From Acidobacteriota bacterium (GTDB lineage Bacteria; Acidobacteriota; Vicinamibacteria; Vicinamibacterales; SCN-69-37): 40,118 nt of DNA. Below the pieces are notes generated by a model. The model had not been told where the DNA came from. It saw only the letters and a list, made by a program, of their open reading frames with translations, and did no database searches. Every line of letters starts with the position of its first letter. Within the stretch, counting starts at the first letter, position 1. Location: NCBI GenBank assembly GCA_004297655.1, contig SCUN01000192.1, positions 1 through 40,118 of the forward strand. The letters are read 5' to 3'. Made by a program: the position numbers and the translations under genes. This document shows positions 1 to 9,699 of the stretch, piece by piece.

Positions 1-462
1 TCGATCCAGGAGCGGTACGCGAAGTACAAGGTCACCGATCCCGAGCGCCAGAAGATGAACCAGGAAATGATGGCGCTCTACAAGGAAAACGGCGTGAACC
101 CGGCCAGCGGCTGTGTGCCGATGCTGCTGACGCTGCCGATCCTGTTCGCGTTCTACTCGCTGCTCGCGATGTCGATCGAGCTCCGCCATGCCCCGTTCGT
201 GGGGTACATCGCGGACCTGTCGCGCCCGGACGTCTACTACGTCACGCCGATCCTGATGGGCTTGTCGATGTTCTGGCAGCAGAAGATGATGCCGACGACG
301 GCCGATCCGCTGCAGCAGAAGATGTTCCTGTTTATGCCGCTGATCTTCACGTTCAGCTTCCTCTGGGCGCCGAGCGGGCTTGTGTTGTATTGGCTTTCAA
401 GTAACCTGCTCGCCATCGGCCAGCAGTATGTGACCAACCGTCTTACCGGAGATGCTCGATGA
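1..462 (+). CDS. yidC: YidC/Oxa1 membrane protein insertase, C-terminal part (5' end outside window)
   Basis: This is the last 153 codons of the Sec-associated inner-membrane insertase, which helps membrane proteins (including ATP synthase F0 subunits) enter the bilayer. The reading frame is open from base 1, so the N-terminal periplasmic domain and first membrane segments lie outside. Visible are the cytoplasmic stretch ending in [16 protein letters not shown], the conserved [19 protein letters not shown] membrane segment, a periplasmic loop, a [20 protein letters not shown] segment and a final hydrophobic hairpin before a short tail. The stop codon overlaps the jag start in an ATGA arrangement (459-462), so the two are probably translationally coupled. 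The neighbours jag, mnmE, mnmG and rsmG are the usual origin-proximal set. The identification is secure; only the missing start is uncertain. Confidence 0.97.
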   Translation, partial: SIQERYAKYKVTDPERQKMNQEMMALYKENGVNPASGCVPMLLTLPILFAFYSLLAMSIELRHAPFVGYIADLSRPDVYYVTPILMGLSMFWQQKMMPTTADPLQQKMFLFMPLIFTFSFLWAPSGLVLYWLSSNLLAIGQQYVTNRLTGDAR

Positions 463-914
463 GCGAATTCGACGATCGTGTCATTAACTTTCTTCAGGAC
501 GTGACGGGCGCCATGGGCCTGACCCTGGACGTCGCGACCGAAGAGACGCCGGATCATGTTCGGCTCAATCTCACCGGCGAAGGCGCCGATGTGTTTCTCC
601 GCCGCAAGGGCGAGCCGCTCGATGCGCTCCAAGTCATCGTGAACACGGCGTTTCGCCGCGAAGACCGCGGGGAGCGCCACTACGTCGTCGACGTGCAGGG
701 CTTCCGCAAGGAGCAGGACGAGGAGCTTCGCACGAAGGCCCGCGAACTCGCCGCCAAGGTTCAGGCCTCAGGGGAAGAGGAAGAACTGGGCCCGCTCAAT
801 CCGTACGCGCGCCGCATCGTCCACCTCGCCGTGGCCGAGAATCCGGCCGTCACGACCGAGAGCTTCGGCGAAGACCTGCTGAAGACAATTGTCATCTCGC
901 TAAAACGGGCCTAG
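459..914 (+). CDS. jag: Jag/KhpB RNA-binding protein (KH and R3H domains)
   Basis: A 151-residue single-strand nucleic acid-binding protein. The central KH-like region contains [21 protein letters not shown] (around residues 47-67), and the C-terminal R3H domain contains [15 protein letters not shown], with the RxxxH spacing, at about residues 114-128. The N-terminal Jag_N extension of Firmicutes homologues is absent, so this is the short form. In Firmicutes the family (KhpB/EloR) binds RNA and influences cell elongation and division; that role is not proven here. The ATG start overlaps the yidC stop by ATGA, supporting co-translation, and yidC-jag is a very widely conserved pair. A REPIN-like inverted repeat lies directly after the stop. 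Confidence 0.93.
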   Translation: MSEFDDRVINFLQDVTGAMGLTLDVATEETPDHVRLNLTGEGADVFLRRKGEPLDALQVIVNTAFRREDRGERHYVVDVQGFRKEQDEELRTKARELAAKVQASGEEEELGPLNPYARRIVHLAVAENPAVTTESFGEDLLKTIVISLKRA

Positions 915-924
915 AGACTTCCGA

Positions 925-979
925 GCCGGAGCCAAGCTCCGGCCTACTTCGGATGTAGGCCGGGACTTCGGTCCCGGCC
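925..979. repeat. REPIN-like pair of GTAG-tagged REP palindromes
   Basis: Two hairpins lie in inverted orientation between jag and mnmE. The first has arms GCCGGAGC (925-932) and GCTCCGGC (936-943) followed by CTAC (944-947), i.e. GTAG on the minus strand. The second starts with GTAG (955-958) and has 9-bp arms GGCCGGGAC (958-966) and GTCCCGGCC (971-979) around TTCG. A GTAG-type tetranucleotide next to a palindrome is the hallmark of REP elements mobilised by RAYT (TnpA-REP) proteins, and two in inverted orientation form a REPIN. The second palindrome closely matches one inside dsbD (36009-36032). It fills most of the 76-bp gap before mnmE. Confidence 0.75.
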
Positions 980-990
980 GAAAGCATCCG

Positions 991-2364
991 ATGTTTGCCA
1001 CCGACGACACGATCGTTGCGATTGCCACCCCGCCCGGCCGCGGCGGATTGGGCGTCGTGCGCGTGTCCGGGCCCCGCGCCCTTGAAATCGCCCAGTCGCT
1101 GATCTCTCGCCAGGCGCCGCTCGAGCCCCGCGTCGCGACCCACACCTACATTCGAGAAAAAACGACATCGGGTGTCGTTTTTTTGGAAACTCCGGTTGAC
1201 GAGGTGGTGGCGACGTATTTCGCCAACCCCCACTCCTACACGGGGGAAGACGTCATCGAGATCAGCGGGCATGGCAGCCCCGTTCTGCTCGAGCGCATCG
1301 TCCAACTCGCCCTCGCGGCCGGCGCGCGATTGGCGGAACCCGGCGAATTTACGCTCCGGGCGTATTTGAACGGCCGAATGGACCTGGTCCAGGCGGAGGC
1401 CGTCGCCGACCTGATCGACGCGGTCACGCCGCAACAGGCGCGCGCCGCGATGGATCAGCTCGACGGGACGGTGACCGGCGCGATCAAAAAGATCGACGCC
1501 GCGCTCTTCAGCCTGATCGCCCGCTGCGAAGCGTCGCTGGATTTCCCCGACGAGGGATTTCATTTCATTCAGCAAGCCGAAGTGCGATCCACGCTGTCGT
1601 CAATTGCCGACGACCTGCGCGCGCTCATTGCGACGGCGTCGCGCGGGCGATTGCTCCGCGAAGGCAGAACGGTCGTCATCGTAGGCCGGCCAAATACCGG
1701 AAAGTCGAGCCTGTTCAATGCGCTGCTCGGCAGAAACCGCGCGATCGTGACGCCGATTCCCGGGACCACGCGCGACGTGCTGTCGGAGCAAATCGACGTA
1801 CTCGGCGTGCCGGTCACGTTGATCGACACCGCGGGCCTTCGCGAAAGCCACGATCCAATCGAACGGGAAGGTGTGGCACGGGCCGGCGAAGCGCGGGCCG
1901 CCGCAGCGATGACCCTGCTCGTTCTTGATGGATCGAGCGAACTCACTGCCGACGACGACTTCCTTCTCAATGAGCCAACAAAGGGGCGCCGCGTGATCGC
2001 GATCAGCAAAGCCGATCTCCCGCCCGGCATGGTCCCCCAGTTCGTCGCTCCAGAGGGCATCACCGTCTCGGCGACGACGGGGTTTGGATTGGACGAACTT
2101 CGTGAAGCGATTGTCCGGGAGGTCTCGAGTCAGGACGACCGGCGCGACACCCCGATGCTGACCAATATTCGCCACATCGCATTGGCGCAGTCGGCGCTCG
2201 ACGCGGCGGCGCGCGCGCTCGCGGCGCTCGATCGCGGCGCCACCGAAGAACTGCTGCTCGTCGACCTGCACGATGCCCGTCATTCCCTCGAGGACATCAC
2301 GGGAACACGGACGATCGATGACGTGCTGTTGCACATCTTCACGAGGTTCTGCGTCGGGAAATGA
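991..2364 (+). CDS. mnmE: tRNA uridine-5-carboxymethylaminomethyl modification GTPase MnmE
   Basis: This GTPase works with MnmG to put the carboxymethylaminomethyl group on U34 of certain tRNAs. The 457-residue protein has the N-terminal tetrahydrofolate-binding domain (TDDTIVAIATPPGRGGLGVVRVSG, SYTGEDVIEISGHG), a helical domain, and an inserted G domain with P-loop GRPNTGKSS (about 232-240), PGTTRD, DTAG and SKAD motifs. It ends in the catalytic C-terminal FCVGK. ATG 991 gives the canonical N-terminus; no good Shine-Dalgarno is visible because a REPIN sits just upstream. The stop overlaps the mnmG start (ATGA). Compared from memory with E. coli MnmE, there are roughly 7-9 extra residues near 56-64, exactly where a perfect hairpin repeat (1157-1183) is translated. 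Confidence 0.97.
   Translation: MFATDDTIVAIATPPGRGGLGVVRVSGPRALEIAQSLISRQAPLEPRVATHTYIREKTTSGVVFLETPVDEVVATYFANPHSYTGEDVIEISGHGSPVLLERIVQLALAAGARLAEPGEFTLRAYLNGRMDLVQAEAVADLIDAVTPQQARAAMDQLDGTVTGAIKKIDAALFSLIARCEASLDFPDEGFHFIQQAEVRSTLSSIADDLRALIATASRGRLLREGRTVVIVGRPNTGKSSLFNALLGRNRAIVTPIPGTTRDVLSEQIDVLGVPVTLIDTAGLRESHDPIEREGVARAGEARAAAAMTLLVLDGSSELTADDDFLLNEPTKGRRVIAISKADLPPGMVPQFVAPEGITVSATTGFGLDELREAIVREVSSQDDRRDTPMLTNIRHIALAQSALDAAARALAALDRGATEELLLVDLHDARHSLEDITGTRTIDDVLLHIFTRFCVGK
1157..1183. repeat. Terminator-like perfect hairpin read through inside mnmE
   Basis: The 11-bp arms AAAAAACGACA (1157-1167) and TGTCGTTTTTT (1173-1183) flank the loop TCGGG. A-tract, stem and U-tract give the look of a bidirectional intrinsic terminator, but the whole element lies in mnmE and is translated as EKTTSGVVFL. 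It probably represents a short mobile palindrome tolerated in a surface loop; that origin is inference. Confidence 0.7.
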
Positions 2365-4202
2365 GCGCGACTGATTTCGACGTCGTCGTGATCGGCGCCG
2401 GCCACGCAGGATGCGAGGCCGCCTGGGCGGCCGCGCGTATGGGCGCGCGGGTCGGGTTGTGCACGCTGTCGCCGGAGACGGTGGCGTTGATGCCATGCAA
2501 CCCGGCGATCGGCGGCACCGCAAAGGGCCATCTTGTTCGGGAGATTGATGCCCTCGGCGGGCTGATGGGCCTGGCGATTGACGCGACCGGCATTCAATTC
2601 AAATTGCTCAATCGCAGCCGCGGGCCCGCGGTGTGGTCGCCGCGCGCGCAGGCCGACAAGCGGCGATACGGCTCGTGGGTGCGCGACGCGCTCTGCGCGC
2701 AACCCAACATCACGTGGCTCTTTCGGCGCGCCGGCGCGGTGTTGATGTCGGGCGGCACGGTCACAGGCCTTGCGTTTGAGGAAGGCGATCGGGTCAGCTG
2801 TCGTTCGCTTGTGGTGACCACCGGTACGTTTCTGAACGGCCTGGTGCACATTGGCGACGAACAACATCCGGCCGGTCGCGCCGGCGAGCCGCCAACGCGA
2901 GCGCTCGCGGATTCGTTGCATGCACTCGGTCTCGCGATGGGCCGGCTCAAGACCGGAACGCCGCCTCGACTGTCTCGCGCGACGATTGATTTCTCGAAGT
3001 TCCCCGAGGAACTGGGCGACGTTCCGATTGTGCCGTTCTCGTTCACAACGCCGCGTGACGTTCTCGACGGCCGCGACCAGATTGCGTGCCATCTGCTCCA
3101 CACGACCGAGGCGACGCATGAGCTGGTACGTCAGTCCATCGATCGATCGCCGCTCTACAACGGCCAGATTCAGGGGATTGGGCCGCGCTATTGCCCGTCA
3201 TTCGAAGACAAGGTGATGCGCTTTCCCGATAAGTCGCGTCACCAGATCTTCCTCGAACCGGAGGGCCTCGACGTCGACGAGATCTACGTCAACGGGATGT
3301 CCATGTGTCTGCCGCGCGCGATCCAGGAGTCGATCGTTCGTGCGCTGCCTGGCCTCGAAACGGCGCGCGTGTTGAGGCACGCGTATGCCGTTGAGTACGA
3401 CTTCGTCCAGCCGACGTCGCTGCTGTCGTCGCTGGCCGCAAAGGACTATCCCGGGCTGTATTTCGCAGGGCAGATCAACGGCACCTCAGGGTACGAAGAA
3501 GCCGCGGCTCAGGGCTTGATGGCCGGCATCAACGCCGCGCGCTCGGCGCGGGATCTTCCCGCGGTGTCGATTCGGCGCGATCAGGGGTACATCGGCATTC
3601 TCATCGACGACCTGATCACACAGGGCTGTCTCGAGCCTTACCGGATGTTCACGTCGCGCGCCGAGCATCGGCTTGTGTTGCGCATCGACAACGCTGATCT
3701 TCGATTGACGCCGCTCGGCCGCGAGATCGGACTCGTCGATGACGAGCGTTGGCGCGTCTTCGAATCGCGCGAGAAACGTCTCGAGCGAAATCGGGCGCAC
3801 GCCGCCGGCACGCGCGTGAAGGTGCGCGGCGCCACGACCACTGTGGCGCAGGCGATCGCGCGACCGGATGTACCGATGGCCGAGATCGTCGAGGCTGGCG
3901 CGTCTTTCGAAACAGACGCGCAATTCGCGTCATTCGATCTGGCGACAGTCGAAGCCGAATTTCGCTACGCGGGCTATCTCAAACGCCACGATGCAGAGCT
4001 GGCACGCGTGCGCTCGCAGTCCGACCGCGCAATTCCGCCGGCGTTTTCGTACGAGGGTGTGCCGGGGCTTTCACGCGAGGTCGTCGAGCGGCTCGAGCAA
4101 GTGCGACCCACGACGATCGGCCAGGCCGGTCGCGTTCCGGGAGTTACTCCTGCTGCCCTGGCTATCGTAGCTCTACGGGTTGCCAGACCGTCAAAATATT
4201 GA
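2361..4202 (+). CDS. mnmG: tRNA uridine-5-carboxymethylaminomethyl modification enzyme MnmG (GidA)
   Basis: The FAD-dependent partner of MnmE in wobble-uridine modification. The 613-residue protein has the N-terminal dinucleotide fold VVIGAGHAGCEAAWAAARMG (from about residue 9), the family signature PCNPAIGGTAKGHL, a GTFLNG segment, the MGRLKTGTPPRL signature, a second NAD-binding region, FAGQINGTSGYEEAAAQG near the FAD site, and a C-terminal helical domain needed for MnmE interaction. Its start overlaps the mnmE stop by ATGA, so both halves of the enzyme should be made together. The length matches the family. The stop (4200-4202) is embedded in a TTGACA hexamer (4199-4204) that could be part of an rsmG promoter. 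Confidence 0.97.
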   Translation: MSATDFDVVVIGAGHAGCEAAWAAARMGARVGLCTLSPETVALMPCNPAIGGTAKGHLVREIDALGGLMGLAIDATGIQFKLLNRSRGPAVWSPRAQADKRRYGSWVRDALCAQPNITWLFRRAGAVLMSGGTVTGLAFEEGDRVSCRSLVVTTGTFLNGLVHIGDEQHPAGRAGEPPTRALADSLHALGLAMGRLKTGTPPRLSRATIDFSKFPEELGDVPIVPFSFTTPRDVLDGRDQIACHLLHTTEATHELVRQSIDRSPLYNGQIQGIGPRYCPSFEDKVMRFPDKSRHQIFLEPEGLDVDEIYVNGMSMCLPRAIQESIVRALPGLETARVLRHAYAVEYDFVQPTSLLSSLAAKDYPGLYFAGQINGTSGYEEAAAQGLMAGINAARSARDLPAVSIRRDQGYIGILIDDLITQGCLEPYRMFTSRAEHRLVLRIDNADLRLTPLGREIGLVDDERWRVFESREKRLERNRAHAAGTRVKVRGATTTVAQAIARPDVPMAEIVEAGASFETDAQFASFDLATVEAEFRYAGYLKRHDAELARVRSQSDRAIPPAFSYEGVPGLSREVVERLEQVRPTTIGQAGRVPGVTPAALAIVALRVARPSKY

Positions 4203-4224
4203 CACTACCAGAAGGCCTTAGAAT
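4199..4224 (+). promoter_or_regulatory. Possible promoter for rsmG
   Basis: A perfect TTGACA (4199-4204) is followed 14 bases later by TAGAAT (4219-4224), which ends 6 nt before the GTG start of rsmG. The spacer is short for a sigma-70 promoter, so the TTGACA may be coincidental. The TAGAAT at this distance fits a leaderless-transcript -10 box, as seen at other genes in the window. Confidence 0.35.
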
Positions 4225-4230
4225 CAGCTC

Positions 4231-4806
4231 GTGAGGATCGCTGAGAGGCTGGTTCAACGGCTCGCGGCCGCCGGCATGTCAGCGCCCGATCCTCAAGCGA
4301 TCGGCCTTCACGAGCGGTACTTGTCGCTCCTTGCAAAGTGGAACCGTACGATCAACCTCACATCCCTGCCGCTCGATCCGCCGAGCGACGAGGCCATCGA
4401 TCGGCTGCTGGTGGAGCCCATCCTTGCGAGCCAGTTTGCCGACGCGCCTAGGACGATCATCGACATTGGCAGCGGCGGAGGGTCGCCGGCGATCCCCTTC
4501 TGGATCCAGTGCCCTGGCGCCTCCCTGACCATGGTTGAATCCCGCTCCAGGAAGTGCGCTTTCCTGGCGGAGGCGGTTCGACAGATCAAAGCAGGCAAGG
4601 GCCAGGCTCTGCCGGTTCGCTTCGAGCAACTGCTAGAGAAGCACCCGGACTTGGCGGGCTCCGCAGATATCGTGACGCTGAGAGCCGTTCGCCTGGATCA
4701 CCAGGTTCACAGGCTCGTCGGAGCCCTACTGAAGCCGACAGGGCGGGTCTATCATTTCGCCGACGCCCTGAAGATTGTCGATTGTTCCACGTGGAACAAG
4801 GGGTGA
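4231..4806 (+). CDS. rsmG: 16S rRNA (guanine-527-N7)-methyltransferase RsmG (GidB)
   Basis: An AdoMet-dependent methyltransferase of 191 residues acting on G527 of 16S rRNA. The N-terminal WNRTINLTS motif (about 37-45) and the AdoMet-binding motif I DIGSGGGSPAIP (78-89) are clear, followed by a SRSRKCAFLAEAVRQ helix and a VTLRAV segment. In the family motif I is usually DVGSGAGFPG, so this version is slightly diverged. A GTG start is chosen because it gives the expected N-terminal length; it lies 28 bp after mnmG. The last codons (CSTWN, 185-189) double as a perfect parS site for the ParB encoded downstream. The protein is somewhat short, and its very C-terminus may be constrained by that DNA site. 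Confidence 0.93.
   Translation: MRIAERLVQRLAAAGMSAPDPQAIGLHERYLSLLAKWNRTINLTSLPLDPPSDEAIDRLLVEPILASQFADAPRTIIDIGSGGGSPAIPFWIQCPGASLTMVESRSRKCAFLAEAVRQIKAGKGQALPVRFEQLLEKHPDLAGSADIVTLRAVRLDHQVHRLVGALLKPTGRVYHFADALKIVDCSTWNKG
4783..4798. promoter_or_regulatory. parS centromere-like site
   Basis: The perfect 16-bp palindrome TGTTCCACGTGGAACA matches the widely conserved ParB-binding parS consensus (TGTTNCACGTGNAACA). It lies in the last codons of rsmG, about 80 bp upstream of parA, the classical origin-proximal location. ParB loading here would organise the chromosome origin for segregation by ParA. Confidence 0.93.
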
Positions 4807-4819
4807 GAAAAGCGCGGTT

Positions 4820-4851
4820 CAAGTTAGAATTCACAGGTCACAAGTCACAGG
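4820..4851. repeat. TCACAAG-type short tandem repeat, copy 1
   Basis: A 32-base unit starting CAAGTTAGA and followed by degenerate TCACAAG-like heptamers lies between rsmG and parA. The element at 10582-10613 has the same length and about 26 of 32 identical bases. It is non-coding and looks like a dispersed intergenic repeat. No clear Shine-Dalgarno for parA is seen after it. Confidence 0.55.
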
Positions 4852-4878
4852 AAGTTTGTGATTTGGTCATAAAACCTA

Positions 4879-5658
4879 ATGTCTAAAGTCATCAGCATCG
4901 CGAATCAGAAGGGCGGCGTCGCCAAGACGACCACCGCGATCAACCTCGCGGCATCGCTGGCGCTCGCCGAACAGCGCGTGCTGCTGGTCGACATGGATCC
5001 GCAGGCGAATCTCACGAGCGGCGTCGGTCTGAAGGGGCAGTCGGCGCCCGGCGGCACGATCTACGACGCGTTGACCGGCAACGGCACCAACGCCGAGTCG
5101 TTCGTGCTGCCCACCGGCATCGATCATCTGTCGATCATTCCCGCCGACCGGCAGCTCACCGGCGCGGAAATCGAACTCGTCAATCTCCCGGATCGCGAAT
5201 ATCGTCTGCGCGGCGTGCTGAATTTCCTGCGCGGGCGCTATGACTTCGTGTTCATCGACACGCCGCCGTCGCTAGGCCTTCTGACGCTCAATGCGCTCGT
5301 CGCCGCGGACCAGGTGCTCGTGCCGCTCAACTGCGAGTACTTCGCGCTCGAAGGCATCGCTGAGCTGATGGCGACGCTCGAACGCGTTCGCGCGTCGCTC
5401 AATCCGGATCTCTCTCTCGAGGGCGTGTTGCTCACGATGTATGACGAGCGGACGAATCTGGGCCAGCAGGTCAGCGCGAACATCCGTGAATTCTTCGGGG
5501 AGAAAGTCTTCTCCACGGTCATCCCGCGCAATATTCGTCTCGGCGAAGCGCCGAGTCATGGCGTGCCGGTGATCCTGTACGACGCGCGCTCGCGCGGCGC
5601 GGAAGCGTACATCGCCCTGGCGAAAGAATTTCTCGCGCGCGAGCATGGGAGTCATTAG
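4879..5658 (+). CDS. parA: Chromosome-partitioning ATPase ParA (Soj)
   Basis: A 259-residue deviant-Walker ATPase that binds the nucleoid and moves ParB-parS complexes. The N-terminus carries the deviant Walker A KGGVAKTT (11-18) with both signature lysines. Walker A' is LLVDMDPQANLTSG, and Walker B is FVFIDTPPSLGLLT near residue 120. There is no N-terminal HTH, as expected for a chromosomal ParA. It starts 72 bp after rsmG and is separated from parB by only 2 bp, so the pair is one operon. A perfect parS lies just upstream. The family call is secure. Confidence 0.97.
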   Translation: MSKVISIANQKGGVAKTTTAINLAASLALAEQRVLLVDMDPQANLTSGVGLKGQSAPGGTIYDALTGNGTNAESFVLPTGIDHLSIIPADRQLTGAEIELVNLPDREYRLRGVLNFLRGRYDFVFIDTPPSLGLLTLNALVAADQVLVPLNCEYFALEGIAELMATLERVRASLNPDLSLEGVLLTMYDERTNLGQQVSANIREFFGEKVFSTVIPRNIRLGEAPSHGVPVILYDARSRGAEAYIALAKEFLAREHGSH

Positions 5659-5660
5659 CG

Positions 5661-6563
5661 ATGGCTGAAAAACGTCCAGCACTCGGCCGCGGATTGAGCG
5701 CGTTGATTCCGGACGCCGCGCCGCCCGCGCCTCGTCCGGCCGCTCCGTCGCCCGATCGGCCGACGGAACTCGACATCGATTTGCTGGTGCCGAATTCGGA
5801 GCAACCGCGCGCGGCGATCGACGATTTGAAGCTCGAAGAACTCGCGCAGTCGATTCGCGCCAACGGCGTCATTCAACCGGTCATCGTGCGAAAGGCGCAC
5901 ACGTCGATCGGCGCGGCCGGCCCAACGCGCTACGAGATCATCGCGGGTGAACGCCGGTGGCGGGCCGCCCAGCGTGCGGGTTTGCTGAAAGTGCCCGTGG
6001 TCGTCAGCGACGTGCCGGACGACAAGTTGCTCGAAGTCGCGCTGATCGAGAACATCCAGCGCGAGAACCTCAATCCGATTGAAGAAGCTCAGGCCTATCG
6101 GCGCCTCGCCGACCATCACCGGCTGTCACAGGATGAGATCGCGACGGCCGTCGGGAAGGACCGGGCGACAGTCGCTAACTATATGAGGCTATTGAAGTTA
6201 CCTGATGAGGTCCGTAACGACCTTGTCAGCGGAAGCCTCACGATGGGGCATGCCCGGGCCATCCTGGGCCTGACAAACGAGGCCGCCCAGCGGAGGGTCG
6301 CCCGGGAAACTGTTGCCAAAGGACTGTCGGTCCGCGAGACCGAGGCTATGGTTCGCAAGGAAGCCGACCCCAAACCGGCGGCCCCCGAGCCGCCGAGGGT
6401 GGACCCGAACACTCGTGCGGCAGAAGAGCAGCTTCGGCTGACGCTCGGCACCCGGGTGCGCATCGTTCGCAAGGGGAAGAGCGGGCGAATCGAGATCGAT
6501 TTCGTCAGCGAAGACGAGCTGCAGCGGCTCTATGAACAACTGACGTCGCGTGGTATAAATTAA
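5661..6563 (+). CDS. parB: Chromosome-partitioning protein ParB (Spo0J)
   Basis: A 300-residue parS-binding CTP switch protein. It begins with the typical [13 protein letters not shown] segment, used to stimulate ParA, then a Pro/Ala-rich linker. The ParB/Srx nuclease-like domain follows, with NSEQPR and the arginine-rich [12 protein letters not shown] patch (CTP binding), then [21 protein letters not shown] helix-turn-helix ([27 protein letters not shown]) reads parS, and a C-terminal dimerisation segment ends the protein. It lies 2 bp after parA. An AT-rich TATAAAT (6554-6560) overlaps the end of the gene and could belong to a promoter for the ATP synthase genes that start 31 bp on. Confidence 0.97.
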   Translation: MAEKRPALGRGLSALIPDAAPPAPRPAAPSPDRPTELDIDLLVPNSEQPRAAIDDLKLEELAQSIRANGVIQPVIVRKAHTSIGAAGPTRYEIIAGERRWRAAQRAGLLKVPVVVSDVPDDKLLEVALIENIQRENLNPIEEAQAYRRLADHHRLSQDEIATAVGKDRATVANYMRLLKLPDEVRNDLVSGSLTMGHARAILGLTNEAAQRRVARETVAKGLSVRETEAMVRKEADPKPAAPEPPRVDPNTRAAEEQLRLTLGTRVRIVRKGKSGRIEIDFVSEDELQRLYEQLTSRGIN

Positions 6564-6594
6564 TGTTTCTGTAATCGCGCGGAGGCGCTTTCTT

Positions 6595-7020
6595 TTGCTG
6601 CCGGATCTCTCGGTCCTTTGGGTCGTCTTTTTCGTTCTGCTGCTGGCGCTCATTCTTGACCGTCTGTTCTTCCGGCCGTTGCTTGGCGCGATCAGGCAGC
6701 GAGAAGGAGCGGCGGCCTCAGCCAAAGCGCTCGCCGATCAGGCCGCGGCCGAAGCCCGCCGCGCCACCGAAGAATTCGACCGCCAGACGTCTGCCGCCCG
6801 CGCCGATGTCTACCGGCAGATGGACGACATGCGCCGCGCGGCCATGGAAGACCGCGCCGCGCTCGTCGATGTGGCTCGCAAGGAAGCCGACGCCGCGCTC
6901 ACGCAGGCGCGCGCGGATCTGGCCCGCGATGTCGAGACCGCCCGGGCGCGGCTGGATAAAGACGCCGAGACGCTGGCCGCCGAAGCCGCCTCGCGCATTC
7001 TTGGTCGCCGCGTCTCGTAG
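6595..7020 (+). CDS. atpF': ATP synthase F0 subunit b' (second peripheral-stalk subunit)
   Basis: A 141-residue peripheral-stalk protein: one N-terminal membrane helix (VLWVVFFVLLLALILDRLFF, about residues 6-25) followed by a long Ala/Arg/Glu-rich coiled coil to the C-terminus. A TTG start is chosen because GGAGG (6581-6585) lies 9 nt upstream. It directly precedes a second b-type gene, and two dissimilar b subunits are normal in several phyla, including cyanobacteria and Geobacter-like bacteria, where the order parA-parB-(bactofilin)-atpX-atpF is known. No bactofilin gene is present here. Which of the two is b and which b' is arbitrary from sequence alone. Confidence 0.88.
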   Translation: MLPDLSVLWVVFFVLLLALILDRLFFRPLLGAIRQREGAAASAKALADQAAAEARRATEEFDRQTSAARADVYRQMDDMRRAAMEDRAALVDVARKEADAALTQARADLARDVETARARLDKDAETLAAEAASRILGRRVS

Positions 7021-7051
7021 CGGCCGCCCCCAACACTTTGTGACCGACGCG

Positions 7052-7624
7052 ATGACCCACCGCTCCCGCCTCCGCTCCGCCCTCACGACGATGTTCGTGC
7101 TCGTCGCGTTTGCGGCGCCGCTTCTGGCGTCGGAGGACGCCGCGGCCGCCGACAGCTGGAAGCCGACGATCGCGCGCATCGTGAACTTCGCGATTCTCGC
7201 CGGCGCGATCTACTACTTCGCCGCCGGCATGGTTCGCGAGTACCTGCGCACGCGGTCCGAGACGATCCGACGGGATCTGACCGACGCGAAGAATCTGCGC
7301 GCCGCGGCGGAAGAGCAATTGGCGGCCGTCCGGTCGCGCCTGTCGCTGTTGCCGGGCGAGCTTCGCGAGATGAAGCAGCGCGGCGAGGACGAACTGGCGG
7401 CCGAGAAAGTTCGGCTGGCGGCCGCGACTGCGTCGGAGCGCACCCGCATCCAGGAACAAACCCGCCGCGAAATCGAGCTGGCGTCGCGACTCGCGCGCCG
7501 CGACCTGATGAACCACGGCGTCGAGCTCTCCATGAAGCTCGCGCGCGCGCGCATCGAGAGCAGCATCACGCCCGACGACCAGGCTCGGCTCATCGACGGC
7601 TACAAACCGGAGGTGCGGCAGTGA
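7052..7624 (+). CDS. atpF: ATP synthase F0 subunit b
   Basis: A 190-residue b-type stalk protein. It has a hydrophobic N-terminal segment (residues about 9-24) that looks like a cleavable signal, a second membrane helix (IVNFAILAGAIYYFAAGMV), and then a long charged coiled coil. Signal-like extensions on b are seen in some Acidobacteriota and Deltaproteobacteria relatives. ATG 7052 is preferred because it gives a sensible n-region; an in-frame GTG at 7040 is also possible. The open frame extends further upstream but would overlap atpF' heavily. Its stop overlaps the atpH GTG start (GTGA at 7621-7624), implying coupling. F0 subunits a and c are not in the window. Confidence 0.88.
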   Translation: MTHRSRLRSALTTMFVLVAFAAPLLASEDAAAADSWKPTIARIVNFAILAGAIYYFAAGMVREYLRTRSETIRRDLTDAKNLRAAAEEQLAAVRSRLSLLPGELREMKQRGEDELAAEKVRLAAATASERTRIQEQTRREIELASRLARRDLMNHGVELSMKLARARIESSITPDDQARLIDGYKPEVRQ

Positions 7625-8166
7625 CGCTCCAGGCGATCGCTCGCCGCTACGCGGCGGCGCTGTTCGATGTCGTGAAGAAGAACAACACCATTGACGCCGC
7701 GCAAAGCGGGCTGACCTCGGTCGCCGCGCTCGTCGCCGGGTCGCCGGAGTTGGAGTCGGTCTTCGCATCGCCCGGCGTGCCCGCGGCGAAGAAGCTCTCG
7801 GTGGCGCAGACGCTGGTCGCCCAGCTCGGCGTGCCCCAGGAAATCCAGCGCCTGATCAACGTCCTCGGCGAGCGGGATCGCCTCGGCCTCATCGGCGACG
7901 TCGCGTCGGCATTCGACGCGCGCGTGCGGCAGGAGCGCCACGTGCTCCGCGCGGACGTGACCACGGCCGTGCCGCTGTCGCCCGAGAAGAGCGCCGCGCT
8001 CGCTGCATCACTGGGCAAGGCGCTGGGCGGCACGATCACCATCGACGCGCGCGTGGATCCGTCGATCGTCGGCGGCGTGGTCGCCAAGGTTGGCAGTTGG
8101 GTGTTCGACGGCAGCGTCACGCGCCAGCTCGAACGCATGAAGACAGAGCTCATCAAGGAAAACTAG
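7621..8166 (+). CDS. atpH: ATP synthase F1 subunit delta
   Basis: The 181-residue OSCP/delta subunit that joins the peripheral stalk to the alpha3beta3 head. The N-terminal helical domain ([16 protein letters not shown]) and the C-terminal conserved region ([31 protein letters not shown], about 135-165) are typical. It uses a GTG start overlapping the atpF stop, and atpA begins 7 bp after it with an AGGA Shine-Dalgarno at the boundary. Length and position in the stalk-to-head gene order match the family. Confidence 0.95.
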   Translation: MTLQAIARRYAAALFDVVKKNNTIDAAQSGLTSVAALVAGSPELESVFASPGVPAAKKLSVAQTLVAQLGVPQEIQRLINVLGERDRLGLIGDVASAFDARVRQERHVLRADVTTAVPLSPEKSAALAASLGKALGGTITIDARVDPSIVGGVVAKVGSWVFDGSVTRQLERMKTELIKEN

Positions 8167-8173
8167 GAAAACA

Positions 8174-9697
<1,524 letters not shown>

Positions 9698-9699
9698 CC

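Noticed and set aside
4807-4878. oriC between rsmG and parA
   Set aside because: No TTATCCACA-like DnaA boxes and only about 70 bp, mostly a simple repeat; parS proximity alone does not make an origin.
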